Source: Antedon mediterranea (Eukaryota > Echinodermata > Crinoidea > Comatulida > Antedonidae). Taken from it: 64,000 nt of DNA. The notes below the pieces were generated by a model. It saw only the letters and a program-made list of their open reading frames with translations, did not search any database and had not been told where the DNA came from. Below are positions 22,491-34,775 of this stretch, in pieces (within the stretch, counting starts at the first letter, position 1; every line of letters starts with the position of its first letter). Position numbers and translations under genes: made by a program. The DNA lies in contig NC_092676.1 of assembly GCF_964355755.1 (NCBI RefSeq), forward strand, positions 19,202,288-19,266,287, in the 5' to 3' direction.

Positions 22491-23135
22491 TTCTTAGCTC
22501 AGTCACAACTCATGATAGGGACTTATATATTTTTTTTCATGTTTTGAAGTATAATAAGTTCAATTTCCGGGACCTCCAACTCTATTTTTCTAAATTTTCT
22601 TTGAACTTTTATTTTTTAAATTGAAAAATATGGATTGAAACAGTCATCGCGCATCGTTTTTTTGCACGCAGTATTTTATTTATGCATTATAACAAATGGA
22701 AAAAATGGCTACCCTAAATCTGATTAAAAAGACCTCAAATGACGCTAGAACGCGTTGCTTCCGGGGGCTTCGCCCCCCTGGACCCCCACCGGGGGCCCTT
22801 GGCGGCCCCTGGCCCTCAGCCTAGTGATGCTCGCTTCGCTCGTCGCATAGCCCCCTCGTCGGGCAATGTAGCCCCCACGTCGGGAAGATCCTGGCGCCAC
22901 CCCTGCTGAGTTGGCCTCATCATGAAAGCGTTAGTTCTGGTGTCCATCGTTCAACTAGCCCAAGCCACAACAGAGAGTCTTACATCAGTCTTTAGAACGT
23001 CAAATAACGCAAATTTTTCCAGGGCCTTCGGCCCCTGGACCCTGACCGGGGGCCCTTGGCGGCCCCCTGGCCCCCAGCCATTGTTGCTCGCTTCGCTCGC
23101 ACCCCCCCATTATAAATGCTGCATACGGGCCTGAA
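22491..23135. repeat. Long direct repeat, right copy
   Basis: Second copy of the 19381-20018 repeat, in the same orientation, beginning exactly where the LINE frame ends. It shares the same two GC-rich blocks and the GCATACGGGCCTGAA end. Confidence 0.85.
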
Positions 23136-23932
23136 ATGACATATTCAACAAAAAAATTGTAAAAATATATTTCATGGCGACAATATATTTTAGTTGATTA
23201 TGTATGGCTACTATTTTATCGTTCCGTTCGTCGGATCGGAATGTTTATTGGTTATGTCTAAGGCAATGGATACCCGTGAGGTGTGGCCCTAAATTCCTGT
23301 GTCAGAAGTAAGAAGAATTAATTCTAAACATAATTTCTGGGATATCATATTATTAGATAATGAAATGTTTCTGAGAATAGAACATATCCGATCCGTTCGG
23401 CGAACAGTTTGCAATCCCATTAATAACGTTGATTTTTTTAATTTTTAGGCCTAGTGAATATTTAGATCATCAATTATTTATTAAATAAAAGTAAACTACT
23501 TGTTTGAGGACGGGAAAGTGATCGGTAATTTTGCTATCCATATTAATAAATATTAGGCCTACTCGTGTGAGGACGATTTTTTGCCCTTAATCTGGCTCTA
23601 TTTGTAAGTACCAGTGACACTGGTACCTTATTTATTAATATTACCATTTAGGCCTATTTTTATTTTAATATTAAATTTTATTTCATTTTACCACCAGAAT
23701 TTTGTAGTGCCAGTTTTACGACCGCACGCATTGCTTTAAGCCCCTGCCATTCACACCCTAAGCTGTGAAAAAATAATTCGAAAGTACTGTAGTAGTCTTG
23801 TATGTCCAGCAGGCAAGTGATCGAATATCCATTTTGGTATGCCGAGTACAACTCGTTTTTCCGCCGCATGGTGTGTTGGGGTCGAATTTTGCGATCAAAT
23901 AAAGTTAAAGTTGTAGCAGAAAAACCGCTGAT
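23136..23932. other. Intergenic/5' region of EIF3M
   Basis: AT-rich, no gene seen. The promoter and 5'UTR of EIF3M presumably lie in its right part; no TATA box is obvious. Confidence 0.4.
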
Positions 23933-26900
23933 ATGAGTTTACCAGCTTTTATAAATGTTCCAGTAAATGAACAGGTGGGTTTAACTATAATTTCTGATTA
24001 TTAATATCTAGGATCTCCAATATCTAAGCAAATACATAGTTCTGATTCCATATGTTGGTCATACATTCTGTGTAGGCTAGGCCACGTAGCAAAAGTAAGT
24101 CTTCAAACCTTGCCATACTAGGCCTAGGTGGGAACAGACGATCTTGACCGTGGTCATGGATGGTCGGACCGGCCTAGGCCTAAACATAAAAGTTTGAATG
24201 ATTTGTGATTGTGTGACAGACACATATGTCGTGTTGCAGTTTGTGTTTGCTCTCATTTTCTTTGTGTTGGTTTTGATTTTTTCTTTTCTCACCGTGTGAC
24301 CATCCTATGATATATTATATAGTTATAATATTATTTTATAATTGATTGAATTGCCTAGATTCGTACGTAGTAGTGGAGACGTTTTGAGGGCCAGCAAAGG
24401 CCTGATCTCCTCAATGCCAGAGCAAAAGATACGGTACTGTATCGCTAGCCATGGCATAAAAATAATAATATTAATACTTTCTTTTTTGACATAATATTAA
24501 TAATAATCTTAATCTTATATTATAGATTAGCAGCACCACTTTATTGCACAAAATTTGTTTGGATCAAACACATATAGAAACGTTAAGCAATTGTGTCTAA
24601 TCTTGACTTTTTAATATCTTAAACGTACATTTCAGTTAAGTGAGTTATGTGTGTACGTAAATACAAAAGGTGCTGAGCTTCCAGTAGAAGTGACGCAAGC
24701 AAACCAGTCTGATATTCTTGTACGAGTTATCAGTGATATTGATAAAGTATGGAAAGGAACTGATGACAATGGTATGTGGTATCTTAAGCTCTGTCTATTC
24801 TATCAAACTTTATGTGACAAAAAAATGTTATTTATGGACATGATGATGTCATACCACTTCCATATTTAAGCATATATCGCTAGCATATATATGCACATCA
24901 CATTTTTTGTCATATAAAGTTTGATAGTGTAGACAGAGGCTTAAGCTCTGCTGTACACTATCAAACTAGTTTGACAAAAAGGTGTGATGCGCCCAAATAT
25001 GACAGTGATATGCCCAAATATGGTAGTGATATGCCCAAATATGACAGTGATATGCCCAAATATGATAGTGATATGCCCAAATATGACAGTGATATGCCCA
25101 AATATGATAGTGATATGCCCAAATATGACAGTGATATGCCCAAATATGATAGTGATATGCCCAAATATGACAGTGATATGCCCAAATATGATAGTGATAT
25201 GCCCAAATATGATAGTGATATGCCCAAATATGACAGTGATATGCCCAAATATGACAGTGATATGCCCAAATATGATAGTGATATGCCCAAATATGATAGT
25301 GATAATATATGATGATTGTCATTGTGTCAATATATAGGCACATCACATTTCATTATAGACAGAGCTTTAGAGTTGTTCCTTCAGCTCACTATCAAACTAG
25401 TTCTTTTATTTTGTGATCCTGTCTTCCTTTTTTGGGAAAGGAGGGCAATCTTTTTTATCAATCTTTTTATTATCCTTTTTTGTTTTTGTAATTTTTACAT
25501 ACTGTAATATGGCAATGAAAATTGAGTTTTTTTTTTTAAATTCACCTTTTTGCTGCTTTTTTCCTCACAGATGTAGAGTATGTGTTTAACAGTGTGTTTT
25601 CATTGGTACTTTATGAATCACCTGAGGTGATTAAACGTCTGGTTGAACTGCTTACCGAAAAATTAGTCATTGGTAATGGAGAGAGGGCAGCAATACGACT
25701 AAGAATGTAAGAGATTAATAATCCATAATTTATTTTATAAATATTAACAAGATTCACCCCACCCTTAAAACAATCATAAGCACTCCAATGTGGAGCTGTA
25801 GCTTGGTGGTTAACATGCCAAAGTCTAGGGTTCAATCCTGACCTAGTGCCAGGGTTGTAACTCACAATTCACCCGCTAAGCCTCAAATGAGACTTAGTTT
25901 ATAAGCGCAATCAATTATTAAATAGTTTATCGATCCTGTAATTTGTGATGCTATTGGATGCGTATAAAATAAAGTGAAAATTTAACAAATATTTTAAGAT
26001 AACCTTAACATTAAGTTTGATATTTATGAGCTTGAACTTTAACCTTACTGTTCTGTCTATTTACTTTCTAGTCTTTATAACCTTTTTAATGGTGTTGAAC
26101 CTGAAAAACGACTGGCGTTTGTAGTCTACTGCGGTATGCTTAAACTTGCTTGCAAGACCAAGAACTGTGACCAGATTCCTACAGATTTAGATATGGTTTG
26201 TACAAAGATATACATATAGATATTGCCCCTTGAACAAATAATTTTACAAAATATTTTGTTGAATATGCCATTTTAATTTCACTTTGAGAACTAATTTGGA
26301 TGTGGTTAAAAATAAAAATAATAATTTAAATACCAAAATAGTCAACAGGAAGGTTTAGGTTAACAATTTATTTTGTACTTTTTATAAGTGAATTCATTAA
26401 TTTTGAATGTAAATAATTTTATCAAAATGGCTTATTAAAGATTGTATTTATTTGTTTCATGTTCTGGCGACATAATTTGTATATGAGTGCAATAACACTT
26501 GACTTTTCAATGTAATAAGAATACTGTTTTAATTTTCTTAATCTAGTTTTGTTTAACTTTTGTGTATATTTTACACTCATCTTTGTATTTGTTAGGTGCG
26601 AAAATGGTCTGGATTGTGGAAGCTAACTAAAGATGAGACACATCATGTATTAAAACTGCTGTATGATGCTCTGCAGGAGTGTAAACACAGGTATTTAAAA
26701 ACTTATATGTGGTTTGAACACATTATGATGGGTTCCCACCGGGATGCAATGCAATAACATCAGCGCAATGCAATTAATTTGACCAATCACGAGGTAATGA
26801 CAGATATTCAATCACATCATTGAATTGCATCCTAGTGTGAACCAAGCTTTAGCACTAAAAGATATTCTATCACATCATTGTTGCGTTGCATCCTAGTGTG

Positions 26901-28837
26901 AACCAAGCTTTAGCACTGAAAGATAATCACATTGTTGCTTTGCGTCCTAGTGGGAACCAAGCTTTAGCACTTTAAATATTTTTTCTTTACCCAGTGAGGC
27001 ATCAAGTAAAGTGATGATTGAATTGCTTGGAACATACACAACAGACAATGCTTCTAAGGCCAGGGATGATGCACACAGGTGTATAGTGAACACTTTAGCC
27101 GATCCTAACATTTATCTCATGGATCACTTAATTGCCCTACGACCTGTCAAGTTCTTAGAAGGCGAGCTTATTCACGACGTAGGTCAACATTTGAATATAT
27201 TGTGGTTTACAGTAGTTTGTTTGATTTATGAATCCTACAAGAATATTGCTGGTGCCGGGATTTTCACATGTAGGTTTTGGTTAAAACCCATATAGCTAGT
27301 GGTGTTCAAATGAATCCCCTTTTTCCTAAAGTGCCTTTTTCAAACTAGGGAGTGAAAATGAGGTTAAATAATGATGATTTTTGGCTCTTTTGAGGAAAAA
27401 AGAACTCCCCTGTAAAAATTCTGGCTAAACGTTCATTTTGGTTATACCTTGCTGTGTGTGTGTAGCTGTGATAATAAATTACATTCATGTTTTTTTCCAG
27501 CTTCTAACTATATTTGTATCTGGGAAGCTCATAGATTACATGGAGTTTCAGAAAGCCAACACAGACTTTGTTAAATCGCTTGGTAGGTTGTTACTTAATT
27601 TTAATCAGAGTCTTCTTGACTGTAGTTAGACTGGTGGTATCCTCAGATAAGATTTAATTCATATATTGGGGAAAATTATAAAAAGAGTTTCAGTAAAATA
27701 ATTAATGGGATCACAAGTTAATATCTGGCATTAAATCACCTTGTTGCTCAATGATATTCAAGTAATCTTACAAATCTCAATAAGAAGCCCATATTCTATT
27801 TTTAAAAGGAAGGCCAGCGGGCTTGATTTCGAGATGGGTTTACTTTTGCAGACCAAAGACAGGGCTTCTTTTTAAGATTATTTTATTTTCGAAAAAAAGT
27901 CAAGGGAGATTATGGTGGATATATATATATATATACTAATAATAGTCCGTAGTTTTATTTTAGCCCTGATATTCCAATCATGGCAGTGAAACCATTATAT
28001 TTGCAAGCATGTTACTCTATAATATTATAACACTGTATTAATAAAGTGGCAGTTGTTTTTATTCACTCGTACTTAACGAAGACGTGATAATGTAGGATGA
28101 TTAACGTCACTAAACGCGATAATCAAATTAGTTTCATTTAAACATAGGTTTGTCACACGAGGAAAACATAGCCAAGATGAGAACATTGACATTGATGAGC
28201 ATGGCCGTTGACAACAAGGATTTGCCCTTTGACCTTGTGATTAAAGAAATGCAGATGTCGGAAGATGAAGTGGAAGGCTTTATTATTGACGTGGTCAGGA
28301 CAAAAATGGTACGAGCCAAAATTGACCAATTGCAAAGGAAAGTTGTTGTCAGGTAAGAATAAAAAGAAATCCAATTTGAAATATTAAATACCTTTTTACT
28401 TGAATTCATTCCATTATATATATATCTACTATATGTTTTGTAGATAGTTACCTTTTTGTAAATGTGTAATAATGTAAATTACTGTGTCTACGGAACCACT
28501 TTGGAAATCAATGCTTTAGCACTGAAAGCATTGATAAAGACTGAATTAATAAAACAAAGAATAATGATAAATGTTTTTATGATTCATATTTTAATAATAC
28601 AATTTATTTACTGGTAAACCCACTACCCCTCAGACTTTTAGCCTTAGGAAGTACAGTATAAACTCAATATTGAATTTTAATCTTTTTTATTTCAGTTTTT
28701 CAACCCATCGGACATTTGGAAAACAACAGTGGATGTTGTTACGAGAACGGCTTGAACAGTGGGAGCGAAACCTCGGACAAGTAACAAAAGGATTGGAATC
28801 ATTAAACACTGCCATTTCACAACAGACAGCACAGTGA
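23933..28837 (+). CDS. EIF3M: Eukaryotic translation initiation factor 3 subunit M
   Basis: PCI-domain subunit of the eIF3 core, which recruits the 40S ribosome and mRNA in cap-dependent initiation. Exons: 23933-23974, 24636-24771, 25571-25706, 26072-26195, 26596-26690, 26995-27178, 27501-27582, 28148-28352 and 28696-28837. They total 1146 nt, 381 aa plus stop, with all phases consistent; the human protein is 374 aa. It starts MSLPAFINVPVNEQ. Diagnostic stretches are VKFLEGELIHDLLTIFVS (assembled across intron 6), DNASKARDDAHRCIV, DAVRTKMV-like DVVRTKMVRAKIDQLQRKVV and STHRTFGKQQW, which span the PCI domain (about residues 180-345). Intron 2 contains two palindromic MITEs, one expanded into a 21-bp VNTR, and intron 5 a third-family MITE. 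It is convergent with SBF downstream. Confidence 0.97.
24788..24940. mobile_element. MITE family B, copy 3 (TTAA-flanked)
   Basis: GCTCTGTCTATTCTATCAAA at the left and GTTTGATAGTGTAGACAG at the right, with TTAA on each side (24784-24787 and 24941-24944). Palindromic, in EIF3M intron 2. It abuts the next copy, sharing one TTAA. Confidence 0.8.
24945..25368. repeat. MITE family B, copy 4, expanded by a 21-bp VNTR
   Basis: The element ends are present (GCTCTGCTGTACACTATCAA at the left, TATAGACAGAGCTTT at the right). The interior GCCCAAATATG(A/G)(C/T)AGTGATAT unit is repeated 15 times at exact 21-bp spacing (first GCCC at 24991, last at 25285). Variants GACAGT and GATAGT are interspersed and often alternate. 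Because 21 is a multiple of three, several frames stay open on both strands, giving spurious repetitive open frames. Intronic. Confidence 0.95.
25790..25920 (+). mobile_element. tRNA-like SINE fragment
   Basis: GTGGAGCTGTAGCTTGGTGG (A-box-like) and GGGTTCAATCCTGACC (B-box-like), about 40 bp apart, are followed by a short tail containing TTTATAAGCGC. In EIF3M intron 3, just after exon 3. Confidence 0.5.
26729..26972. mobile_element. MITE family C, copy 1, with repeated tail
   Basis: The left end TGGGTTCCCACCGGGATGCA and right end CATCCTAGTGTGAACCAAGC are inverted, with a TTGACCAATCACGAGG centre. The right end is repeated three times (near 26828, 26889 and 26946). It lies directly before EIF3M exon 6. 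Confidence 0.7.
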
Positions 28838-28946
28838 ACACTAGGTCACAGTGAACACTAGGTCAACATAGACGTTAAGAACAGTAACTCAAAAAGCGAC
28901 TGATTGCGTTCATTAGTTATAATATTCATCTATTCTATATCATTAG

Positions 28947-28952
28947 AATAAA
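28947..28952 (+). terminator. Candidate EIF3M polyadenylation signal (AATAAA)
   Basis: AATAAA about 110 bp after the EIF3M stop codon. The cleavage site is not visible. Confidence 0.45.
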
Positions 28953-29543
28953 ACATGGATTGGTGAAATTAGTTGTGCGAATCCAACGTTTTCACAGAGA
29001 AAAAATCATGCTCTGATGCTTGTCTTGCACAAGAACGCATAATAACTAATTTCCTGTGCTCTGATTGGTTGCGAAATTAAGCAGAAATGTATTTGGAAGA
29101 TGAAAACATAATGCTTTTGATTTCCACGAATAAAATCTCCTAGTGCAAGATTGATATTAAAATCTTTATCTTTAGAACCATTCACGAAAATCAGATTTTA
29201 GGAGTCGGTTCACATGTTTTGGTAATCATATTTTGAGATTTTAATTAATTGTGGGGTTCGCTGAAATTGATAAAGTAGCGGAAGAAACGGTACACACTAG
29301 GTGCCAGATCCACCAATCGTACTTACGTGAAATATTTTCATTGGATATGGAGTATTTTACTTAAGTCAATAAATATTTACTAATTTCCCTATGCGGTATT
29401 CACTGTAAAACAGAACTTTTTTTAGCCACTTGTGGAGGTTTACGGACAGAAAAAGGAGAATTGTACACAAGCAAATTGATACAATCTCAATCAAATGTAC
29501 CTTTCATTTAATCAAATGAGAAGGTGTTTAATATAATAAATAC

Positions 29544-29641
29544 AAATAATGAATGTTTTGTATACGTTAGATGGTGGAGAATATTTCAGTCAACACATGA
29601 AATATTCTCCACCATCCAACTCATAAACATTCATTATTTTT
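29544..29641. other. Near-perfect hairpin of pre-miRNA size
   Basis: The arms (29544-29588 and 29598-29641) are about 44 nt with a 9-nt loop (GTCAACACA). The loop-proximal GATGGTGGAGAATATTTCA (19 nt) pairs perfectly, and the outer AAATAATGAATGTTT also pairs, with a few mismatches and a bulge between. It could be a miRNA-like precursor or a small palindromic repeat. No other copy was seen here. Confidence 0.6.
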
Positions 29642-29904
29642 ATAACAATTTAGTTTGAATATTGTAATATTTAGTTTCTTTTTTTTTTAATATCATAACA
29701 AATGTTGCCCTCTGTACCTTGTAGTACTTTTATCATTAGTTCAATTCTTACCAACTTCATTGCTTATACAATAAAGTTCACAGACGACAGATCGGGCTTT
29801 ACATGTTTTTGTATTTTTACATTTTACTTTTTTTACTTTAGTGTTTTGACCAAATTTCGAACTTTATATATTGATTTTGTTTATTTCCATATGATAGAGA
29901 TTTA

Positions 29905-31700
29905 AATTGAGGTAATATGCGCAGAATCTTTTTTTTTCATGGCCAATATATATTTTTTTTTAATATCTAGGCCTATTGAGGTAACATGAGCATTATCTGA
30001 TATTTTTTTTGAAAAAGTGCTATGTTTCATAAAATGTATTGAGGTAACAAGCAAAGAACACATTAAACAGGCAAAAATATTGATTTTTATAATATCGTGA
30101 TATAGTAACCAGTTACGACAAAAAATAAAAGAGTCCAAGTTTTGCCATTATTCGAAAATGCCGAAAAATATTCAAAATATGTTGAGGTAACATGCGCAGA
30201 ACACATTGTGATTTAAAATGGCCAAAATACTTATAGTACAGGGAATTTTTCGAAAAATGCTATGCTATATGTGTGCGTATATTGCTTTGCATCAACATCA
30301 AGGTCGAAAATTGGCAATTTTTTGAAAAAATCCCTATACTGTAGTACAGGGAAATTTTCGAAAAATAGCCAATTTTCGACCCTTTTATTTTTTGACATAA
30401 ATGGTTACTATTGCATAATAAACATGCGCAGAGATGAATAATGGGTTCTGTGCATGTCTATTGTGCTACAGTAACCAGTTTTGACATAAATGGTTACTAT
30501 AGCATAATAAACATGCGCAGAGGCGAATAATGGGTTCTGCGCATGTCAATTGTGCTATAGTAACCAGTTTTATCGAAAAATATAAAGGTCGAAAATTTTC
30601 CATTTTTTGGAAAAAAATCCCTGTACTATAGTACAGGGAAATTTTCGAAAAATTGCCGATTTTCGACCCTTTTATGTCAATTTTGCTACAGTAACCAGTT
30701 TTGACATAAATGGTTACTATAGCATAATAAACATGCGCAGAGGCAACTAGTGGGTTCTGCGCATGTTTATTATGCTATAGTAACCATTTATGTCAAAAGT
30801 AACCACTTTTGACATAAATGGTTACTATTGCATAATAAACATGTGCAGAGTCGAATAATGGGTTCTGCGCATGTCAATTGTGCTATCATAACCATAACCA
30901 TAGTTAAAGTGGTTACTTTTGACATAAATGGTTACTATAGCATAATAAACATGCGCAGAGTCGACTAATGGGTTCTGCGCATGTTAATTGTGCTATAGTA
31001 ACCAGTTTTATCGAAAAATAAAAAGGTCGAAAATTGGCCATTTTTTGAAAAAATCCCTGTACAGGGAAATTTTCTAAAAATGGCCGATTTTCGACTCTTT
31101 TATTTTTTGACATAAATGTACTATTGCATAATAAACATGCGCATTTATGTCAAAAATTATTACTATAGCAAATAAACATGCGCAGAAGCGACTAATAGGT
31201 TCTGCGCATGTTAATTGTGCTATAGTAACCAGTTTTATCGAGAAAAAAAAGGTCGAAAATTTGTCATTTTTTTGAAAAATGGCCGATTTTCGACCCTTTT
31301 ATTTTTTGACATAAATGGTTACTATTGCATAATAAACATCCGCAGAGTCGACTAATGGGTTCTGCGCATGTTAATTGTGCTATAGTAACCAGTTTTATCG
31401 AAAAATAGAAAGATTGAAAATCGATTTTCGACCCATTTATTTTTTGACATAAATGGTTACTATTCCATAATAAACATGCGCAGAGACGAATAATGGGTTC
31501 TGCGCATGTCAATTCTGCTATAGTAAGCAGTTTTACATAAATGGTTACTATAGCATAATAATCATGCGCAGAGGCAACTAATGGGTTCTGCGCATGTTAA
31601 TTGTGCTATAGTAACCAGTTTTATCGAAGAATAAAAAGGTCGAAAATTTGCCATTTTTTGAAAAATCCCTGTACTATAGTACAGAGAAATTTTCCAAAAT
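29905..31700. repeat. Array of two alternating palindromes with GCGCATGT motifs
   Basis: After a lead-in of degenerate GAGGTAACATGCGCAGAA units (29905-30230), two palindromes alternate for about 1.4 kb. The first has 30-nt arms GGTTACTATAGCA...CATGCGCAGA around a ~14-nt loop; for example 30930-30959 pairs with 30974-31003 at 27 of 30 positions. The second is centred on CCCTGTACTATAGTACAGGG flanked by GGTCGAAAATTTKCC. Around eight copies of the first are recognisable. No coding potential. Confidence 0.85.
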
Positions 31701-33931
31701 TGTTTTTCATGTTTCTTGTATTTTTACTTTAGTTTTAAGTATTAATTTAAGAGGGAGAATATTCAATAATAATATCATTACGGTTTTCACATAGTCTCTC
31801 TCTAAATATTCCAGAAATAAAATTAATACTCTAATGATAACTAAACAAGTTTAAGTGAGTATTGAATAAAATAACTATTGACAATTATTCGTAGGGCAGT
31901 ACCAAATTATTTTATGTTTAAAACAACAACATTACACAGCTTGCTGTGCAATTAACACCATTGTTGTGCACTTGAATGGGTTTCCTATGATAATAGGTGT
32001 TAATAATATGTCATTTGAGTGAGTCTTTCATGGCATTTGTAGTTGAGTTAGTCTTTGGTGACAATAGTAACACACACTTGTAATTGAGTGGTATTTTGAT
32101 TTTTAAATTTCATATTTCTAGTTAAAATTTTGAATATCTGAATATACCACAAAGGTGTATCATTCCCTAAATAGCCCAAAAAGCTAAAAAAAGTGATTTT
32201 TGAAAAATGTGTCAGTTGAGTCGTTCTTTCATGACAGGGCAGTATAGTACAGGGATTGTTTCCAAAAATGCCCAAAATATCGACTTTTTAGAATTCAATT
32301 CTTATGCGATTATATTGCTATATGTGCGCATATATTGCTTTGAATCAACTTAAAGAGCCATATTACACAGTTTTGTCGAAAAATAAAAGAGTTTCAATTT
32401 GGGCATATTCTGAAAAAATACCCATGCATATTCAATAGAGGGATTTTTTTAACAGGGATTTAAAATACTTAAAAAAACACATTGGTTGTGAATGCATATT
32501 ATGAACATAATGTATACTCACTGTAAAAAAAAAGATATCAAAAAACCACAAATTTAATTTCCCATGATAAAACAGATGGAATAATTTATTGTAATAATAA
32601 AAGATATAATAACATTAGCAGTCTATGCTGTATGAATCCGCAATACATGAATTCAACAAAATATAAAAATGAGAATGACCGATTAACAATATTTTCTCAA
32701 ACAAAATTTGCATTAATGTTAACTAAAATGATATTATGACTAAATACATAGTGAAGGCATGACGTCCAGTCACAAGCAATTCATTTAAACCCCCTTATAA
32801 CCACACACACACACAAGAAATTAAATTATTACTAACATATAAATAAAAAAAAAGTGTAAATTTCATAACATTGATTGCACTAACGAATATATACAGAGTC
32901 ATTGCTTCACATAATGACCGAAATCTGGTTTACGAACTGGAACTTAAAATAATAAGGATTGCAAATAATTTGTTTACATCTGAATCAAAAGTTTAATATC
33001 TCCTATTCTTACATAGAAATCGATGAAGTGATATTAAAGTCTATATGCACTACAATGTATAAAAAGGAAGGAACTCTACTTACAATAACTTACAATAACT
33101 TTCGACACTTATTTATTATAAAACTTTTATAATTATGAGAAAACAAAACAAAAAGATTTGAACATACTAGATTGTGTTAGGAAAAGCTCAATGCAATAAA
33201 ACATATATGTAGCCTATACTGTATATATAAACTTAACATAGTACAAGTTTATGTATATATATATATTTATATAGTATACATTGACAGAAACAATACATTT
33301 GTATGATAATAATTTTATAAAATGGTATATTACCCTAAATGAAAAACAAAACATGATGTGCACTAGTAGTACTAATTGATAAATGAGCATAATAATTGAT
33401 ATAATTAGTACACTGTGTCATGTGTCAATACATTTGGTGCAAAATGGATACATTAATACATTGTGTACACATATTGTTATATTAGTACATTGTGTGTACC
33501 ATGCAACTGGTAATAGTGCATTTACTATTTACTATAGTGTAATATAAATATTGATGTAGTACATAGTATGCAGGTATTATTGAAATGATAATAAATAAGT
33601 ATTTATTGACAGCCATGTAATATTACTTATTGTTAAATTTACACTATGAAAGAACATATCATTTTGTGAGGTTAAATACTCCTAATTGCATAATCTTATA
33701 CTTATACTTAACAAAATTGTAAATAAAATGAATAAAACAAATTTTAAAGCATACAGATAATATTGCATGCAATATAACAAATACAGTTATTTACTTTAAA
33801 TAAAATGATTTTTTAAATATAATGTTGATTGAAGATTATTTGTCAGATTATACCAAAAATTAAATGTCATAAAAATGACACAATAAAGTAGTTTTGATAC
33901 AACTTCTGTGAAATAAAATGTTTTCCTTTTT

Positions 33932-34090
33932 TGCTTGGTTCTCACGTGGACGAAACGAAAGAACGTAACACGTAACTAACTTGACCAATCACGGCGTGAT
34001 GGATTGTCCAAACTGTCAATTGTGATTGGTCAACTCACTTATGTTGCACTTTACGTACTTGCATTGCATCCTAGTGGAAACCAAGCTTTA
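33932..34090. mobile_element. MITE family C, copy 2
   Basis: GCTTGGTTCTCACGTGGACG at the left and CATCCTAGTGGAAACCAAGC at the right, with the shared CTTGACCAATCACGG/GTGATTGGTCAA palindromic centre. Confidence 0.75.
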
Positions 34091-34630
34091 GTGACGTTTC
34101 AAAAGTGTCAATTTAAAAAAACCCCATTCTATGAATTTTAGTGCCCTATCTTTCAACATTCATATTACTAAATACATATCTGATGATGAGACTGAAATAA
34201 AATAATTGTAAACTTAAAAAACCAATAATATTCAACATTATATTTATTATTTATAATTAAAAAAATACTAATTAGTCATAATTATACAATGGTGGTTATA
34301 AAAGCATTAATATCATAATAAAATAATATGGTAAACACACACATACTGGTCTACTCTTAGGATGAAAAAACAAATGTGCCTGTTTTAAAATGTATATGTA
34401 GTGCGATGATTTATTCTCATAATTGAATTATAATTTTATACATAATAATTTTTAATGCGATGTTATTACCAAATCTCTTGGGTCATATTTCACCTATTCT
34501 GTTCATTTCCTGTATTTCTTAAACATGATGATCGCAAACAAAACCCTAAAGTGCACAAGCATCAGAACAAAGTGTTGGGACAACTTTCAACTGCGTATGT
34601 GGCTACCTCAAATAAAAAACTTGCTGTAGT

Positions 34631-34775
34631 CACAGACCAATGAGAAACATTCGCAAAGTTAATGTTTTGACATGGATCTTAAACCAATAACTTTACTTTA
34701 TAAAAAATGTGATGTGCACATATATGGACACGATGATGTCATATCACAACCATATTTGGGGACCTCACTCATTTT
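34631..34775. mobile_element. MITE family B derivative, copy 5
   Basis: Shares with 39300-39440 a composite: CAGACCAATGAGAAACATTC, then ACCAATAACTTTACTTTATA, then the family B core ATGGACACGATGATGTCATA. The composite has therefore moved as a unit. Confidence 0.7.

Noticed and set aside
24961-25346. Several long repetitive open frames on both strands (for example CPNM..VI and GISLSYL repeats)
   Set aside because: They are a by-product of a stop-free 21-bp tandem repeat inside an EIF3M intron and MITE; several frames are open at once, with no start context or homology.
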